A stretch of 64,000 nucleotides of DNA, from NCBI RefSeq assembly GCF_000422905.1, contig NZ_AUGY01000030.1, positions 18,217 through 82,216 of the forward strand. Direction: 5' to 3'. A model generated the notes under the pieces. It did not search any database and had not been told where the DNA came from. It saw only the letters and a list, made by a program, of their open reading frames with translations. Source of the DNA: Paenibacillus alginolyticus DSM 5050 = NBRC 15375 (GTDB taxonomy: Bacteria > Bacillota > Bacilli > Paenibacillales > NBRC-103111). The position numbers were made by a program, and so were the translations under genes. Positions 53,703 to 63,115 of the stretch are shown in pieces (the stretch's first letter is position 1; each line of letters opens with the position of its first letter).

Positions 53703-55127
53703 TTGACTACCCAAATCCAAGAACCACAGCAAACCAGCGACAAATTAATGCGTATTTTGATGTTCACCCTGACTATATCCATGATGAGCGGCATCATGTT
53801 CAACATCGTTTTGCCCAAAATTAGTGAAGACTTCTCTCTCACGATTGCCCAGGTCAGCTGGCTATCATCGGCCTACATTCTGATCTACGCGATTGGCGCA
53901 GTCACTTACGGGAAGCTGGCAGACCGCTATAAGCTGAAAAATTTGGTAACCTTCGGACTTTTATTATTTACGGCTGGGTCCCTCATCGGGCTAACCTCAC
54001 AAACATTCGGAATGGCGCTAGTCGGCAGATGTCTGCAAGCATCCGGAGCTGCCGTTATTCCCGCGATTGCGATGATCATCCCCTTGCGTTATTTCGCTCC
54101 GGAGCGCAGAGGTGCTGCCCTTGGCATGACAGCGGTAGGTTTGGCTTTTGGTAATGCACTTGGACCCGTTGTCGCTGCATTAATCGTTAGCACGGTACAC
54201 TGGCGCTGGTTATTTGCTGTGCCCTTGCTAGTTTTGGCGACACTCCCTTTTTACCGTAAGTATTTAGGAAATGAACAGCCGGGGACAACAGGGAAATTTG
54301 ACTGGATTGGCGGTAGTCTGTTAGCCATCACAATTGCTTTATTATTGCTGAGTGTTACGAAGGGAATCTGGCTTTTATTAGGTGGCTTACTCGCTTTAGG
54401 GTTATTCATTGCTCGAATTTGCTCGGTTGGGGAGCCGTTTATTGCGCCAAAACTCTTTCGAAATAAAAAGTACACACTCGGACTGACCATTTCATTCCTC
54501 ATCAATGGTACTTGCTGCTCACTTTATGTACTCAGCCCTCTGCTATTAGCAGATATTCAGAAGCTGCCATCCCTTTGGATCGGCTTCGCGATGGTCCCTG
54601 CAGCCGTGGCTTCGGCCGTATTTGGACGTAAAGGCGGTAGACTCGCGGATCTAAAAGGCAACTCCTTCGTCGTATATGTGGCTTCAAGCCTACTGCTGGC
54701 TTGTTTTCTTTTGCTCTCCACTTTTACCGGAGGTTCTCCCCTGCTCATTGCTGTCTTTCTGATTCTCGGCAACGTCGGACAATCTTTCATCGTCATTGCG
54801 ATTTCCAATTCGGTTTCAAGGACCTTGCCTAAGGAACAAGTTGGCGTTGGGATGGGCATGCTCGTGATGGTCAACTTCATTTCGCAAGGGATCGCTATCA
54901 GCGTATACAGTAAAATCGTTGATCTTGGATCCCGAGGTGTTCCAAACTGGAACCCGTTTTACAGCTACTCTTCTGGCTTTATTTTCAGTAATATCTGCTT
55001 CGTTATAGCCGCATTGCAACTGGTTATTTTAGCGATTTACTATCTTTCTTTTGGCAGAAAGAAGCAAAAGACGGCTGGGGTATTGAAAGAGTCTGAAGTA
55101 GCTGCTTTATCAAATATTTATAACTAA
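53703..55127 (+). CDS. MFS efflux transporter (DHA2-like, about 14 helices)
   Basis: About 474 residues. TTG at 53703 is 12 bases past AAGG; the ATG at 53691 directly touches that site, so the later start is preferred. Motif A of the major facilitator superfamily appears as GKLADRYKLKNL, and QVSWLSSAYILIYAIGAVTYG is typical of DHA2 drug exporters such as Bmr3/LfrA-like pumps. It is regulated by the TetR neighbour through the operator 32 bases upstream. Probably exports a toxic small molecule. Confidence 0.9.
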   Translation: MTTQIQEPQQTSDKLMRILMFTLTISMMSGIMFNIVLPKISEDFSLTIAQVSWLSSAYILIYAIGAVTYGKLADRYKLKNLVTFGLLLFTAGSLIGLTSQTFGMALVGRCLQASGAAVIPAIAMIIPLRYFAPERRGAALGMTAVGLAFGNALGPVVAALIVSTVHWRWLFAVPLLVLATLPFYRKYLGNEQPGTTGKFDWIGGSLLAITIALLLLSVTKGIWLLLGGLLALGLFIARICSVGEPFIAPKLFRNKKYTLGLTISFLINGTCCSLYVLSPLLLADIQKLPSLWIGFAMVPAAVASAVFGRKGGRLADLKGNSFVVYVASSLLLACFLLLSTFTGGSPLLIAVFLILGNVGQSFIVIAISNSVSRTLPKEQVGVGMGMLVMVNFISQGIAISVYSKIVDLGSRGVPNWNPFYSYSSGFIFSNICFVIAALQLVILAIYYLSFGRKKQKTAGVLKESEVAALSNIYN

Positions 55128-55143
55128 ACGACGAAATCAAAGA

Positions 55144-55184
55144 GGCCTATGCGCAGTTGCATGGGCTATTTAATTTCATTTTTT
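55144..55184 (+). terminator. Terminator after the MFS gene
   Basis: GGCCTATGC pairs with GCATGGGCT, with one mismatch, around a six-base loop, followed by ATTTAATTTCATTTTTT. Confidence 0.7.
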
Positions 55185-55204
55185 AAATATGCGAATTCGA
55201 GCGG

Positions 55205-55453
55205 TTGAGGCTACCAATGGCAGCGATATGTGAGCTTCTTCAGGACTCCCAAATTTCGTGGGAACAGCACCCTAATGATGATATAGTGAATAACAGCGCT
55301 CTTTTTCCGCAGCAACACGGCTTGTTCGGAAAAGCACTAATTATCCATTGCCAAAATCCCGATAGTATTGGTATAGCTGGTCAAATGGCGCTGAAAAACA
55401 ATGTATGCATTTTTATGGAGCGTGAAATACATGAAGATTATGTTGGTGGATGA
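55205..55453 (+). CDS. Small open frame of unknown status before the response regulator
   Basis: 82 codons from a TTG, or 77 or fewer from the ATG in MAAICELLQDSQISWEQHP. It contains the hydrophobic stretch FGKALIIHCQNPDSIGIAG. It overlaps the regulator start by 23 bases. I recognise no family, and no good ribosome site is present. It may be the 3' remnant of a larger gene at the rearranged boundary. Confidence 0.3.
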   Translation: MRLPMAAICELLQDSQISWEQHPNDDIVNNSALFPQQHGLFGKALIIHCQNPDSIGIAGQMALKNNVCIFMEREIHEDYVGG

Positions 55454-55970
55454 CGAAGCGCTGGTGCTCAATCAAATTCGGCGAATGCTATCGGGGTATT
55501 CCGGGATTTCGGTGGTCGGCTCGTTTCAGAATGCGCGGGAGGCTATTGCGCAAATGCCAGAACTTCAGCCGGACGTCATATTTTTCGATATTCACTTGCC
55601 GGAGCTGTCGGGCATCGATGCAGTGGAGCTGGCACAGGAGGCTTGCCCGGGAATCGATATTGTGTTTGTAACGGCATATAACGAATATGCTATCCAAGCG
55701 TTCGAACTGAATGCGGTCGATTATTTGCTTAAGCCGCTGCATCAAGCTCGTTTGGATCATACGATAAAGCGACTGATGCAAAGAAGATTGCATAAACAAG
55801 AAGACATCCGGTCAACGGCGCCTTCCCGCGTTCTCTGTTTTCGGTCTCTCCGTTTTCAGAACAGCAGCGGGTCTTCGGACAAAGGAAACGGTCGTACCTT
55901 GCTCCGGATAACTCTGAATTTGCAATCCATTCCCATACATTTGTTTCAGCCTCCGATCGATATTGCGTAG
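55431..55970 (+). pseudogene. Response regulator cut short after its receiver domain
   Basis: From the ATG at 55431 the receiver domain is complete (IMLVDDEAL, the phospho-acceptor in VIFFDIHLPELSG, FVTAYNEYAIQAF, YLLKPL), about 125 residues. After RRLHKQEDIRS the frame runs into the antisense of the hybrid kinase's 3' end and stops at 55970. Regulators of this kind normally carry an output domain, such as a SARP/BTAD domain. It is lost here, and the last 50 or so codons are not protein-like. It probably once partnered the kinase that now faces it. Confidence 0.7.
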
Positions 55971-58961
55971 ACCGACTCCCTGCCTGCTGCCCGAACGTGA
56001 GCACAGTAGTCCTTTCACCGTTTCTTCATCCATTCCAACGCCATTATCGGTAATGGTTGCTTCTGAGCGGTCTTCATATTCGGTGATTTGAATAAGGATC
56101 TTTCCTCCCGACGAACGCCTCGTAATACCGTGCCGTACTGCGTTTTCCACGAGAGGCTGGATGGAAAGCGGAGGAATCTTCAGCTGCATGCCCACATCAA
56201 TTTCCCAAGCAATATCCAAATTGCCGTTGAAACGTTCATTCTCGATATACAAATACGAACGGACGAGAGCAAGCTCCTGTTCAAGCGGAACAAGCTGCTC
56301 TGAATTTTGAAAGTTGAAGCTGGATCGCAAATAATTTCCGAACTCGTCAAGCAGAAGGCGCATTCTGTTCAGATTGATGTCGCTAAGCGCTGCTATCGCA
56401 TTGAGCGCGTTGAATAAAAAATGCGGCTGTATTTGCGCTTGCAGCCATGCCGCTTCCATACGAAGCCGTTCGCGCATCGAACGGTGCACATCGGTTAATG
56501 CCCTCACCCGAGCTATCAACTCCATCGTATCCGCAGGTTTTACAACGTAATCGTTGGCGCCTGCCAAAAATCCCGCTGCAATATCTTCAGAATTGTTGCG
56601 TGCGGTCAGAAGCAGAATGGGCAGTTCCGAGCTCGAATAGCGCTCTCGGATCGCTTGCGTTAGCTCATATCCCGACATGTGAGGCATCATGACGTCAGTA
56701 ATAACCAGATCCCACACTCTCGAATTCAGTTGGGACAACGCTTCTTTGCCACTCGTAACCGCAACGATATCGAAGCTTTTCGCAGTTAAAATGTCCTCCA
56801 ATACTTTCAGGTTAAGCGGATCGTCGTCCACAGCCAATACGATCGGTCTATCCGTAGATCTGGAACTTGGCGTATCCGTATCTTCACCGTATTGAATGTT
56901 CGAGCCGGCAGCGCCTGTTTCCATATAAGCGGACAATAGAGTCGACGCAGCTCCCATTTCCAGTTGAACGGACGACGAATCGGACAGCGCCAAAGCAAAC
57001 GTGAATACTGTGCCTTCACCGGGGGCAGAGATGACCTCTAACGCTTCGCCGTGCAGCTCTACGAGCTGCTTGCAAATGCCGAGCCCGAGTCCGATGCCGC
57101 CGCCTGGAGCCGCCGTCATGCCGGTGTCGCCTTGCTCGTAGGGCTTAAAGATTCTTTGCAGCGTTTCCGTGTCCATGCCGATGCCCGTATCCGCAACGCT
57201 AATGTACGCTTTCCCGCCCTTAACGGCCGCCCAGATGGTGATTGTCCCTTCGTTAGTAAATTTGATCGCATTGTGAACCAGATTGAACAAAATTTGAATA
57301 AGCCGGTTTTCGTCGGCCATCACAGGAGGAAATTCGTTCGGAATCTCGCTGATCAGCCGGATCGGCTTGCCGTCGGTCATGAAGTGAAGCATGTCGAATA
57401 CGCCGGAAGCGACCGCTTGCACCTGAATGCTTTGCACCTGCAGGCGGACGATGCCCTCCTTGAGACGCGTCAAATCGAGCAGGTCATTTAACATAAACGA
57501 CATGCGCCGGCCGACGGTGATCATCAGCTCCAAATTTTGGACGCTCTTATCGCTCAGCGCATGTTTGTCGCTGTCAAGGACGGTTTGCGCGATATTCAGC
57601 ATCCCGTGCAGCGGATTGCGCAATTCATGCGAAGTGTTGGCCAGGAAATCGTCCTTCAATTTGTCTGCCATCCTTAACTGCTCGTTCAGCTTAGCGTTTT
57701 CTTCGGAATTGCGGATGTACTGCTTAAACCAGTAAGCGCAAAAACAGACAATAGCTGCCAGCACGTCAACCGGGTAGTAGACGCTCGTTACTTCCGAGCG
57801 ATTATTAAACGCTCCCCAGACAGAGCTGGATAAAATGCTCGTAGCGGCAAGCACCAGAAAAATGGCGCCAGGCTGATTTCTTGCTATCATTTTGCCGACC
57901 AGATAGACAATCCATGCCCATGGGAACCAGCTAATCAGCGTGAATACATTAGCATCGATCGAATAGTAAATGAGCGGTGGCGGCATGATCGCCACAAACC
58001 CCCAATATAAAGCGAAAACGCCGACGTACGTACGGAACAATCCAGTGTTTGTTCGGAGCTTGGCAAATATCCCGATCAAAAACAGGAAAAAAAAGGAAAA
58101 CGACAAGTACGAGAGCACCTTGATTTTCAGCGCCCATGCATAGCTGATGAAGGGCATCCATGCCAGCAGCAGGCTGTCGTGATCGGATACAATCGAAATG
58201 CCGGAGGACAGAAGCAGCATGAAGAAGACGAGCAACGATTTTTGCCGATTGAACACGTATAACATCAAGGCGTACAAGCCATGCAACATCAGTATTATGA
58301 ATGTCACAACCTGAAAGCCACTGGAGCTCCAGCGTTCGGTATCGATGGCCGCATCCGACCCGAAGCGGATGTCCCTGACAATGCCGCCATTAAACGGATT
58401 TTCGAAATTGGCAACGCGTACAAGCAGCTCGATCTCACTCACTTCGTTTGCCTTATAGAGCGGGGTATACGAGATCCGGCGGGGCGTATACGTTTTCGCT
58501 TGGTCAGTCGGTTGGCCGACTCCTGCTATCTGACCGTTGAATTCAACAACTGAAGAGGCTTGAATTTCCTGAATCCAGAATTCGAAAGACTGTTGCGGCA
58601 AAGGATCGACAAGAATGCGCAGCCGGTACGTCCCATATCCGAACGACGACTTTGACCCTGCCGGCAAAGCGCTTCGCCAATCTCCGGGAACCTGAATATA
58701 ACGCTTGTCAAGGGATTGCCGACCCTTGTCTTCATGCGTAATCAAAGCTTCCGGATAAAACTCCCACTCGCCTTTCAGCCTAATGGAGCGGGATTTCACG
58801 AAGTCCCAGCCGCGCAGATCGAGCACGCCTTGAACCGCACTAGGATGTTCAGGCGCAGGAAAAATCCCGGACCAAAACCACCGGATGCCGAGAAGTATGG
58901 AGAGAAACAGGATGAACGATGCAAGATATTTCAGAGCAATTTTGTTATTTATCCGTATCAT
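55812..58961 (-). CDS. Hybrid sensor kinase: 7TMR-DISM, HisKA, receiver and LytS-like kinase
   Basis: A 1049-residue membrane protein. One N-terminal helix is followed by an extracellular 7TMR-DISM sensory domain (residues about 40-200, SFGYGTYRLRI). Seven helices follow to about 415. HisKA contains FLANTSHELRNPLHGML; the ATPase boxes include LFNLVHNAIKFT and GGGIGLGLGICKQLVELHG. A receiver domain (LAVDDDPLNLKVLE, LVITDVMMP) comes next, then a second His_kinase/HATPase (LQAQIQPHFLFNALNAIA, PLVENAVRHGI). GGAGTGACTCTTT precedes the ATG. An open frame of some 45 codons upstream (59100-58948) overlaps the start and may be a remnant of another gene. Confidence 0.92.
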   Translation of the reverse strand: MIRINNKIALKYLASFILFLSILLGIRWFWSGIFPAPEHPSAVQGVLDLRGWDFVKSRSIRLKGEWEFYPEALITHEDKGRQSLDKRYIQVPGDWRSALPAGSKSSFGYGTYRLRILVDPLPQQSFEFWIQEIQASSVVEFNGQIAGVGQPTDQAKTYTPRRISYTPLYKANEVSEIELLVRVANFENPFNGGIVRDIRFGSDAAIDTERWSSSGFQVVTFIILMLHGLYALMLYVFNRQKSLLVFFMLLLSSGISIVSDHDSLLLAWMPFISYAWALKIKVLSYLSFSFFFLFLIGIFAKLRTNTGLFRTYVGVFALYWGFVAIMPPPLIYYSIDANVFTLISWFPWAWIVYLVGKMIARNQPGAIFLVLAATSILSSSVWGAFNNRSEVTSVYYPVDVLAAIVCFCAYWFKQYIRNSEENAKLNEQLRMADKLKDDFLANTSHELRNPLHGMLNIAQTVLDSDKHALSDKSVQNLELMITVGRRMSFMLNDLLDLTRLKEGIVRLQVQSIQVQAVASGVFDMLHFMTDGKPIRLISEIPNEFPPVMADENRLIQILFNLVHNAIKFTNEGTITIWAAVKGGKAYISVADTGIGMDTETLQRIFKPYEQGDTGMTAAPGGGIGLGLGICKQLVELHGEALEVISAPGEGTVFTFALALSDSSSVQLEMGAASTLLSAYMETGAAGSNIQYGEDTDTPSSRSTDRPIVLAVDDDPLNLKVLEDILTAKSFDIVAVTSGKEALSQLNSRVWDLVITDVMMPHMSGYELTQAIRERYSSSELPILLLTARNNSEDIAAGFLAGANDYVVKPADTMELIARVRALTDVHRSMRERLRMEAAWLQAQIQPHFLFNALNAIAALSDINLNRMRLLLDEFGNYLRSSFNFQNSEQLVPLEQELALVRSYLYIENERFNGNLDIAWEIDVGMQLKIPPLSIQPLVENAVRHGITRRSSGGKILIQITEYEDRSEATITDNGVGMDEETVKGLLCSRSGSRQGVGLRNIDRRLKQMYGNGLQIQSYPEQGTTVSFVRRPAAVLKTERPKTENAGRRR

Positions 58962-59087
58962 AAAGAGTCACTCCCAACGTTTTGCCGAGCAACTCCACCA
59001 TCTGCTTGCAAATGCTGGAGTTCATATTTTCGACAAGAAAAGCGTGAATTCCTTCTGCCGCAATCGGATAATAAACTCTGGAATGTA

Positions 59088-59128
59088 AAGAAAGCCCGCC
59101 AATATACGAAACATTGGCGGGCTTTCTT
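59088..59128. terminator. Strong terminator after the SLH pseudogene
   Basis: Exact 16-base arms AAGAAAGCCCGCCAAT and ATTGGCGGGCTTTCTT. They would end minus-strand transcription 30 bases past the SLH gene stop. Confidence 0.88.
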
Positions 59129-59159
59129 GTATTGAGCTTACTTAATCAATGGCGTTTTG

Positions 59160-60414
59160 TTACGGTACCCAAATTTCCTTACCGTTTGATTTTTCGTAAT
59201 GATGGGCATTGGTTGCTTCCATGATGTCATAGTATGCCCAGTAGCCGCTTGAAAGGTCTTTGAAAACTTTGATGCTGGTAGACGCATCGATGGCTTTCTT
59301 GTCAGGCTGACGATTGAGCATTCTGTTTACAATCGTAGCAGACTCTGCGCGAGTGATGGTTTTATCCGGCTCAAAAGCACCGTCCGGATAGCCATTTACC
59401 CATCCATATTCCGCTGAGGTTGCTATGCTGGAATATGCCCAATGGGTGTTCGATACATCTGTAAAGCTCTTATTGCCTGCAGCTTTATTCGAAAAGCTTA
59501 CTGCTATGATTGTAAACTCTGCACGAGTGATGGCCTTATTTGGCGCAAAGGTTCCATCCTCATACCCGCTTAAATATGCTAAATGTTCCATCGTATTGAG
59601 CAACTTGGATACTCCCGTATCGGCAGCCGATGCTGGTGCCTTGTCTAAAGCTTTGAACGCAGCGTTAATCTTAACTGAACCACTCGGTTGGACATACGTG
59701 TAAGTACCGTTGCCAAGGTCTGTATAGTTGATTACATTACCTTTATCATCTGTAATCGATAACTTGTCCAGTGTATATCCGGCATCAGGTGTAACAGTAA
59801 TGGTCACTTTTGTACCGGATGTAGCGCTATTATTATCTACAGTAACTTTTCCGCCTGCGGCATTATCAATCGTAACGGTGGGGCTGATGAAACCTCCGCC
59901 TTGTGCCCGGCAAGTTATCCGCAAATATCATTTGGTTGGAGTAAACCAAAGCATAAGTCGAAAACTTGGTTGAGGAGAACGTTACGGTTGTTCCATTGAC
60001 AGAGGCTGGTATGAATTCCGCAACGCCGCCATGAACTCTCACAATAGCGAAATACTTATAACCCAGCAGGTTTGTTGGAATGGTCAGTGTAATACTAATC
60101 GGCTCCGGTACTACAGGCACAAATTGTGAAGCACCTGCATTGATCACTGCACCACTGCTGTTTAGTACATCTACTTTCTTGGTAATGCTAATATCATACA
60201 TAAAGCCAATGTTAGCCGCACTTGGGGCAATGTGGGTTTCAATTAAGTTTTTGTCCTCTGATATTCCTTGAGTTGTGCTATTAGACACATCCGTTGCATT
60301 CAGATTAAGAGTGACATTCAAAGATTGGCCATTCAGTACCTGAGCAATTTCTGCAGGCGTAAGCAGCATACCCTTTTGATTATCCAATTGATTTCTTGTG
60401 GCAGCAGGGTTTTG
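59160..60414 (-). pseudogene. SLH-domain surface protein gene, truncated at 5' end and frameshifted
   Basis: The first frame, open from about 60414, carries extracellular beta-type sequence (FMYDISITKKVDVLNSSGAV, VTFSSTKFSTYALVYSNQ). Around 59890-59925 the frame shifts, and GGGFISPTVTIDNAAGGKVT follows in a second frame. The second frame has two SLH motifs (YEDGTFAPNKAITRAEF, YPDGAFEPDKTITRAESATI) plus part of a third, to 59160. No start codon or signal peptide precedes the first frame; it begins at a junction with a luciferase-family fragment. The protein would have bound the cell wall through its SLH domains. Confidence 0.8.
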
Positions 60415-60429
60415 TCAAAAACGCCTAGG

Positions 60430-60661
60430 TTCGATTCAATCGCTGCATTCTCATTCCGCAGTAGCGCGGCGAGATAAGTTAAATAAATCCATAAATCATA
60501 CATTTGGCATTATCGTCTATGTGAAGATTCTGCATGGTTACATCCCGTAGCCAAAGTGCAGCAAATCCGTAATCTTCGATTTTGCGAGCCAGATGCAGCT
60601 GATTCTCCATTTGCGGCGTCTTTGTCATCTTTTCAGTTGGTAACACAAACCCAAGCGTCAA
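60430..60661 (-). pseudogene. N-terminal fragment of a luciferase-like (LLM) flavin oxidoreductase
   Basis: From a TTG at 60661 the frame reads LTLGFVLPTEKMTKTP, then EDYGFAALWLRDVTMQN. After one frame change it continues as YDLWIYLTYLAAL, all typical of the first 75 residues of LLM-class oxidoreductases. It then breaks off at the SLH pseudogene. The remainder of the enzyme is not here; a C-terminal fragment of the same family lies at 62762. Confidence 0.75.
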
Positions 60662-60716
60662 CTTATTTTCTGATACATTTTTCGGTATCCGTCATACTCG
60701 AACTGCTTACCCCACC

Positions 60717-61841
60717 TTAATCATTTGTAATTATCAATTCCTGTTCCTTTATATTGGCTTTTGGTCCTAAAATTTCTGGATTAAACTCCCGCAGAGGCTG
60801 CTCTGTCAGGATGCGCTGAGGCCAGTCATGGTTGGCAAGCGCTCCTTTACCCAAGGTAATAAGATCAGCATCACCACGCATCAATAACTGTTCCGCTTTA
60901 TCAGGATCTTCGAGATTGCCATTCGCCATCACTGGAACAGTACCGAATTTCTTAGCCAATGCGGCAAGCGTTAGTTCAGTTCCTTCAAATGCCGCCCGAG
61001 TCGCATCATATTCGGTTACATGGATATAATCCAGGCCCGCTCTGCTCAAACTTGAAAAAATGATTTCGGCATCCTTTTCGGCCCCGGCCCATTTATGATG
61101 GTAATCACTGACTTTCCCTTGGGAGATACGGATTCCTACAACAAAATCAGTCCCAACCGCTTCACGCACTGCGTTAGCGACCTCAATCAGAATACGGACC
61201 CGGTTCTCTGTTGAGCCTCCATATTCATCCGTTCTTTCATTCATATAATCCGTCAGGAACTCATCAAGCAAATAGCCGTTGGCACCATGGATTTCCACGC
61301 CATCGAACCCTGCTTCTTTTGCCCTCTTGGCCGCTTCCGCAAAACCATGAACAACCTCTTGGATGTCTTCTTTTGTCATTTGTTTTGGTTTCTTGTAAGG
61401 GCCCTCCCCGACATAGAACGGAAGCTGTTCACCTTTTGCTGGTATGTCAGAGGGCGCGATGATCTCGCTCTTATAACGATTTCCTTGTGACTGCGCACCT
61501 GCGTGCATCAATTGGACAATGATCTTTGATCCGGCTTGATGAACCGCCCCGGTTACTTTTCTCCATGCATCGATATGCTTCTCATTTGCAATTCCTGACT
61601 GGTTCAGATACCCTTGGCTATACATTTCATCGGGATAGGCGCCTTCCGTGATCAAGAATCCAAAACCGCCCTGTACGAAGCTTTCATAATAATTCATCAT
61701 GATTTTGGTTGCTTCGCCGTCTTCAGATGCGCTAATTCTGGTCATTGGCGCTACACCAATACGATTCTTTAGTTTCAGTTTACCAATTTGTATATCAGAC
61801 AAAAGACGGGGAAATTTATTTAGGTGAGCAGCTGTTGTCAA
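60717..61841 (-). CDS. Old Yellow Enzyme family NADH:flavin oxidoreductase
   Basis: A 374-residue FMN enzyme, start TTG with GGAGAAATCAAC upstream. The (beta/alpha)8 barrel shows KLKNRIGVAPMTRISA, GFDGVEIHGANGYLLDEFL and HVTEYDATRAAFEG. HGANGYL holds the substrate-binding His/Asn pair. Members reduce activated alkenes or act on related electrophiles. The upstream ArsR regulator is co-directional with a gap of about 170 bases, and may control it. Confidence 0.92.
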   Translation of the reverse strand: MTTAAHLNKFPRLLSDIQIGKLKLKNRIGVAPMTRISASEDGEATKIMMNYYESFVQGGFGFLITEGAYPDEMYSQGYLNQSGIANEKHIDAWRKVTGAVHQAGSKIIVQLMHAGAQSQGNRYKSEIIAPSDIPAKGEQLPFYVGEGPYKKPKQMTKEDIQEVVHGFAEAAKRAKEAGFDGVEIHGANGYLLDEFLTDYMNERTDEYGGSTENRVRILIEVANAVREAVGTDFVVGIRISQGKVSDYHHKWAGAEKDAEIIFSSLSRAGLDYIHVTEYDATRAAFEGTELTLAALAKKFGTVPVMANGNLEDPDKAEQLLMRGDADLITLGKGALANHDWPQRILTEQPLREFNPEILGPKANIKEQELIITND

Positions 61842-62009
61842 GTTGATTTCTCCTTTAAATTCAGTTGGTATTGTTTTTCAAATTATGCCCCATATTTGGA
61901 TAATTTATTTGTATATCTATATATCCATCTTTCTAGATATAAATATAGAAAAATAGATACATGGAAGATATCCAATGCAGGTATCAGCCATGTATGCCTG
62001 TATCCGTTC

Positions 62010-62267
62010 CTATAAACCATCTTTCATATAAACAGCCAATTCTTGAATAGCCTCTTCGTTTCTTTTGTAATACGTCCATTGACCATAGCGGTTCGCTTGT
62101 AACAAACCGGCCCTCTGAAGCAGTAAAAGGTACTGTGAAACGGTCGATTGAGATAAACCTGCCTTTTCCTGAATGTGGCTGACACAAACCCCGATTTTTT
62201 TACTGTCACCGCCTTCTTGCGTGGGAAAGTGTTTCTCAGGTTCCTTTAACCAATCGAGAATATTCAA
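62010..62267 (-). CDS. ArsR family transcriptional regulator
   Basis: An 85-residue winged-helix protein (HIQEKAGLSQSTVSQYLLLLQRAGLLQ, QWTYYKRNEEAIQELA). The usual metal-binding ELCV-type Cys pair is not present: only one Cys (GVCVSH) is seen, so a non-metal signal is likely. It has a dyad operator in its own promoter, so it should be autoregulated. It lies upstream of the Old Yellow Enzyme gene. Confidence 0.88.
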   Translation of the reverse strand: MNILDWLKEPEKHFPTQEGGDSKKIGVCVSHIQEKAGLSQSTVSQYLLLLQRAGLLQANRYGQWTYYKRNEEAIQELAVYMKDGL

Positions 62268-62318
62268 GCGTGTTCATTCGCCAGTGCCTTAAAGATGAGT
62301 ATTGGGTTCATGACAATT

Positions 62319-62346
62319 ATTATATCGTTAAATCTCGATATGTCAA
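62319..62346 (-). promoter_or_regulatory. arsR promoter containing an ATATCG/CGATAT dyad
   Basis: TTGACA at 62341-62346 and TATAAT at 62319-62324, separated by 16 bases. The dyad ATATCG-8-CGATAT (62322-62341) occupies the spacer and -10 box, which fits repression by the ArsR protein. Confidence 0.8.
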
Positions 62347-62761
62347 TGCATAGTGATGCCATAGTTGAAAATACTGTTCTCAGTCCCTTTGTATCCCTGT
62401 CACCTTCAATATTCCGAGCCCATCCCTCACAATTTCTCGCCGTTAGAGGGGATACGGCTCACCTTAACCCCTTAATCGGCGAATTTCGGGGCACCCTTAT
62501 CTACTCATTCACAAAATAGTTGCAGTTGGAATGATAGCCTACATACCTCCAACTAAAATAGTACTGTTTATAAGGCTCTTTATTGGCGAACGTTTCTCTC
62601 CACGACTTGATCCCTGTGCAAAAACCCTGATGAATGAATATCGCACTCTTTTTCATGACAACGGCCCCGTTTCGGGTTACCGAAAGAAATTTATAACAAA
62701 CCAAAAGGCTCCACAAATGAAAAGATCATCTTGCGAAGCCATTTTATATTTGTGCAATAGG
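62347..62761. other. Stretch without a supported gene
   Basis: Open frames on both strands exist here (for example 62501-62716 minus) but show no recognisable motif, ribosome site or protein-like pattern. The region lies between the arsR promoter and a decayed gene and may be degraded sequence. Confidence 0.4.
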
Positions 62762-63115
62762 TTACGGTTTGATGATATCAGAGACAATTTCGTAGGAGCA
62801 CAAGCGTGCCTTGTGGTCAAACACCTGGGCGATGACCATTATTTCGTCAGCTTGGGTTTCGTCCAGGAAGGCTTGCAGCTATTCTTCCACAGTTTCCGGA
62901 CTGCCGAAGATGGAAGAGCCAAGCTGCTTGTGCAAGGCATGTTTTTCTTACTGTCCATGCTTTCCACAGGCGGCTGAAGCGACAGTTCATTGCCCCGGCT
63001 TAGCTTTAGGAATTGCTGCCGAAACTTCGTTCCCAGATGTTTCACCTCTTCATCCGTATCGGCGGCAATAACATTCACTTCAGTTGCCGTTTGTCATGAC
63101 CTCGAAGCGGCTCCA
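62762..63115 (-). pseudogene. C-terminal fragment of a luciferase-like (LLM) flavin oxidoreductase
   Basis: Pieces in different frames spell an LLM C-terminus: SRFEVMTNGN near 63100, VNVIAADTDEEVKHLGTKF and PPVESMDS, then LGSSIFGSPETVEE followed by TAG, then LQAFLDETQADEIMVIAQVF and SYEIVSDIIKP ending at 62762. There is at least one frameshift and one in-frame stop. The N-terminal two thirds are absent. It may derive from the same ancestral gene as the N-terminal fragment at 60430. Confidence 0.75.

Noticed and set aside
62501..62716. 71-codon minus-strand frame with MKKSAIFIHQGF
   Set aside because: No ribosome site of quality, no family resemblance, and it lies in a decayed region.
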